64,000 nt of DNA from SAR92 clade bacterium (GTDB lineage Bacteria; Pseudomonadota; Gammaproteobacteria; Pseudomonadales; Porticoccaceae). Position 1 is the stretch's first letter. Each line of letters starts with the position of its first letter. Shown here one piece after another: positions 62,422 through 64,000 of this stretch. The stretch lies in the NCBI GenBank assembly GCA_014381985.1, contig JACNKP010000033.1:62001-126000 (forward strand), written 5' to 3'. The notes under the pieces are model-generated. The model did no database searches. It saw only the letters and a program-made list of their open reading frames with translations, and was not told the origin of the DNA. The position numbers were made by a program, and so were the translations under genes.

Positions 62422-63032
62422 ACTCATTCTTGAGTTCGAGTCGTTGGCTAGGGCCAGGATTTTGTATTTTATTATTTGTCAGTGGCTGCTCCACTATCCC
62501 AAATAGTGATTCAACCAGACAGACATGGCAAGAACACCAACTGAAAGCCCAGGAAATAGTAAACTGGCACATTAAAGGTAAGTTAGGATTTAAGTCTTCT
62601 AATCAAGGAGGCAGTGCCAATATCGATTGGCTACAACGCGAAGAGCAATATCAAATCTCCATGAGCGGCCCCTTTGCCGCTGGTCGTGCGACTATTAAAG
62701 GTGATAAACGGATCGCCCATATGCAGCGCGGAAAACAACACTATAGTGACACTCCGCAGGGCCTCGCTTTGCAACTAACCGGTCTCTCACTACCGGTGAA
62801 TGATCTTGTTTGGTGGGCTAAGGGAATACCCTCACCGCATCAGGCTTTAATTAATAATTTAAACCTTACACCAAATGGTGTTGCAACGAAGTTCGAGCAA
62901 AATGGTTGGCAACTTATTTTTTCCAGATACCAAGTTACCAGTCAAGGCAACCTGCCTAGAAAAATAATCGGTCAACGAGGGCAGCAAAGCTTTACACTAG
63001 TCATATCAAGCTGGCGTTTTCCAAGTAACTAA
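62418..63032 (+). CDS. lolB: Outer membrane lipoprotein LolB
   Basis: 204 aa; lipobox FVSGC; WHIKGKLGFK; between TPR gene and ispE. Confidence 0.9.
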   Translation: MNSFLSSSRWLGPGFCILLFVSGCSTIPNSDSTRQTWQEHQLKAQEIVNWHIKGKLGFKSSNQGGSANIDWLQREEQYQISMSGPFAAGRATIKGDKRIAHMQRGKQHYSDTPQGLALQLTGLSLPVNDLVWWAKGIPSPHQALINNLNLTPNGVATKFEQNGWQLIFSRYQVTSQGNLPRKIIGQRGQQSFTLVISSWRFPSN

Positions 63033-63063
63033 CACAAGAGCCAAGATAATTACCGTGAAAACC

Positions 63064-63930
63064 ATGTCGACTCTGACCTTACCTTCACCGGCAAAAATCA
63101 ATTTGTTTTTGCGAATCACCAGCCAGCGCCCAGACGGCTATCATAATCTTCAAACGCTATTTCAGCTACTGGATTTCGGAGACACTCTGAGTTTTACCTC
63201 TAATTCATTGGAGGAAATTGCGATCGACTCAGAAATAGACGGTATTGCTACAAAAGATAATTTAATTTTTCGTGCTGCACTTATATTGCAACAGCATGTC
63301 GGCATCAAGCACGGCTGTACTATTGCGCTCAACAAAAAACTGCCCATGGGTGCAGGTTTAGGCGGCGGCAGTAGCAACGCAGCAACTACGCTCGTTGGCT
63401 TAAATTCCCTTTGGCAATGCGGTGTTCCCTTGATTGAGCTAGCAAAATTAGGACGTAAATTGGGCGCTGATGTCCCCGTTTTTGTTCTCGGTGAAAGCGC
63501 CTTTGGCGAAGGAATTGGCGATCAATTAACGCCAACAAAACTGCCTAAGCGTTGGTTTTTAGTGGTAACTCCCGATTGTCATGTCCCAACCGCTGAAATT
63601 TTTTCAAATCCTCAATTGACAAGGAACTCTTCACCGATCAAAATACGCGCCCTCGCAGGGGAGCAGTACAGGAATGACTGCCAAAGTGTGGTTTTAGAAC
63701 TCTATCCAGCAGTTAAACAAGTGCTAAAATGGATGGAAAACTTTGCTACCCCTTTGATGACAGGAACTGGTGCTAGCGTATTTTGTAGCTTTGACAACCA
63801 ACTAGAGGCCGAAGAGGCCCTTGGTCAGGTACCAAAGCAATGGAAGGCATTTACAGCCCAGGGGGTAAATCACTCTCCACTGCATCAACAAATGAGGAAG
63901 CTTTTTACTGGGGCGTGGCCAAGCGGTTAA
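63064..63930 (+). CDS. ispE: 4-diphosphocytidyl-2-C-methyl-D-erythritol kinase
   Basis: LPSPAKINLFLRITSQRPDGYHNLQTLFQLLD, KLPMGAGLGGGSSNAA; start 63064 or GTG 63055; 3' end overlaps tRNA-Gln. Confidence 0.96.
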   Translation: MSTLTLPSPAKINLFLRITSQRPDGYHNLQTLFQLLDFGDTLSFTSNSLEEIAIDSEIDGIATKDNLIFRAALILQQHVGIKHGCTIALNKKLPMGAGLGGGSSNAATTLVGLNSLWQCGVPLIELAKLGRKLGADVPVFVLGESAFGEGIGDQLTPTKLPKRWFLVVTPDCHVPTAEIFSNPQLTRNSSPIKIRALAGEQYRNDCQSVVLELYPAVKQVLKWMENFATPLMTGTGASVFCSFDNQLEAEEALGQVPKQWKAFTAQGVNHSPLHQQMRKLFTGAWPSG

Positions 63931-63983
63931 GGCAACGGGTTTTGATCCCGTCATCGGAGGTTCGATCCCTCCCGCCCCAGCCA
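63909..63983 (+). tRNA. tRNA-Gln (anticodon TTG), CCA encoded
   Basis: TGGGGCG...CGCCCCA acceptor stem, anticodon arm CGGGTTTTGATCCCG, T arm GGAGGTTCGATCCCTCC, 3' GCCA. Confidence 0.95.
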
Positions 63984-64000
63984 TTTTCAACTATCACGAG

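Noticed and set aside
1-64000. CRISPR arrays, prophage, transposases, toxin-antitoxin or defence islands
   Set aside because: No repeat-spacer arrays, transposase/integrase or defence-type genes were seen; RatA is a conserved SRPBCC protein here rather than evidence for a TA module.

Overview
This 64 kb window is a gene-dense chromosomal segment of a gammaproteobacterium. Gene order resembles Pseudomonas and marine Cellvibrionales-type genomes; that placement is inferred from synteny only. I saw no prophage, transposon, CRISPR array or rRNA. Recognisable blocks: rsxB(partial)CDGE; argG; pyrC-rnt; maeB; rsmI<>lpoA-yraN-diaA-dolP; sspAB; a bc1 operon with a fused cytochrome b/c1; rplM-rpsI; zapE/zapG; epmA-efp; serB; sfsA/dksA-gluQ-cbrX-cbrA-cbrB-pcnB-folK-dNK-panB; fur/bamE/ratA-rnfH; smpB; cysZ; rhlB; prmC-prfA-hemA; TPR-lolB-ispE-tRNA-Gln. 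The most interesting locus is cbrXAB-pcnB. The cbrB-pcnB intergenic region, which holds the CrcZ sRNA in Pseudomonas, contains a compact apparent sRNA of about 124 nt: a sigma70-like promoter, a 5' hairpin, two tracts totalling nine A-R-N triplets (AAnAAnAA Hfq/Crc-type sites) and an intrinsic terminator. The adjacent CbrB-like NtrC-family regulator has lost the GAFTGA loop, the Walker B acidic pair and the arginine-finger residues, so sigma54 activation looks lost. Other notable points: a tRNA-Gln gene that contains the stop codon of ispE, rsmI/lpoA start codons that overlap on a single CATG, a cytochrome b-c1 fusion, a dksA promoter with a GC-rich discriminator and flanking inverted repeat, and a serB-linked membrane protein with a possible degenerate cyclase-like domain. 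All calls come from reading the sequence; no database searches were run.
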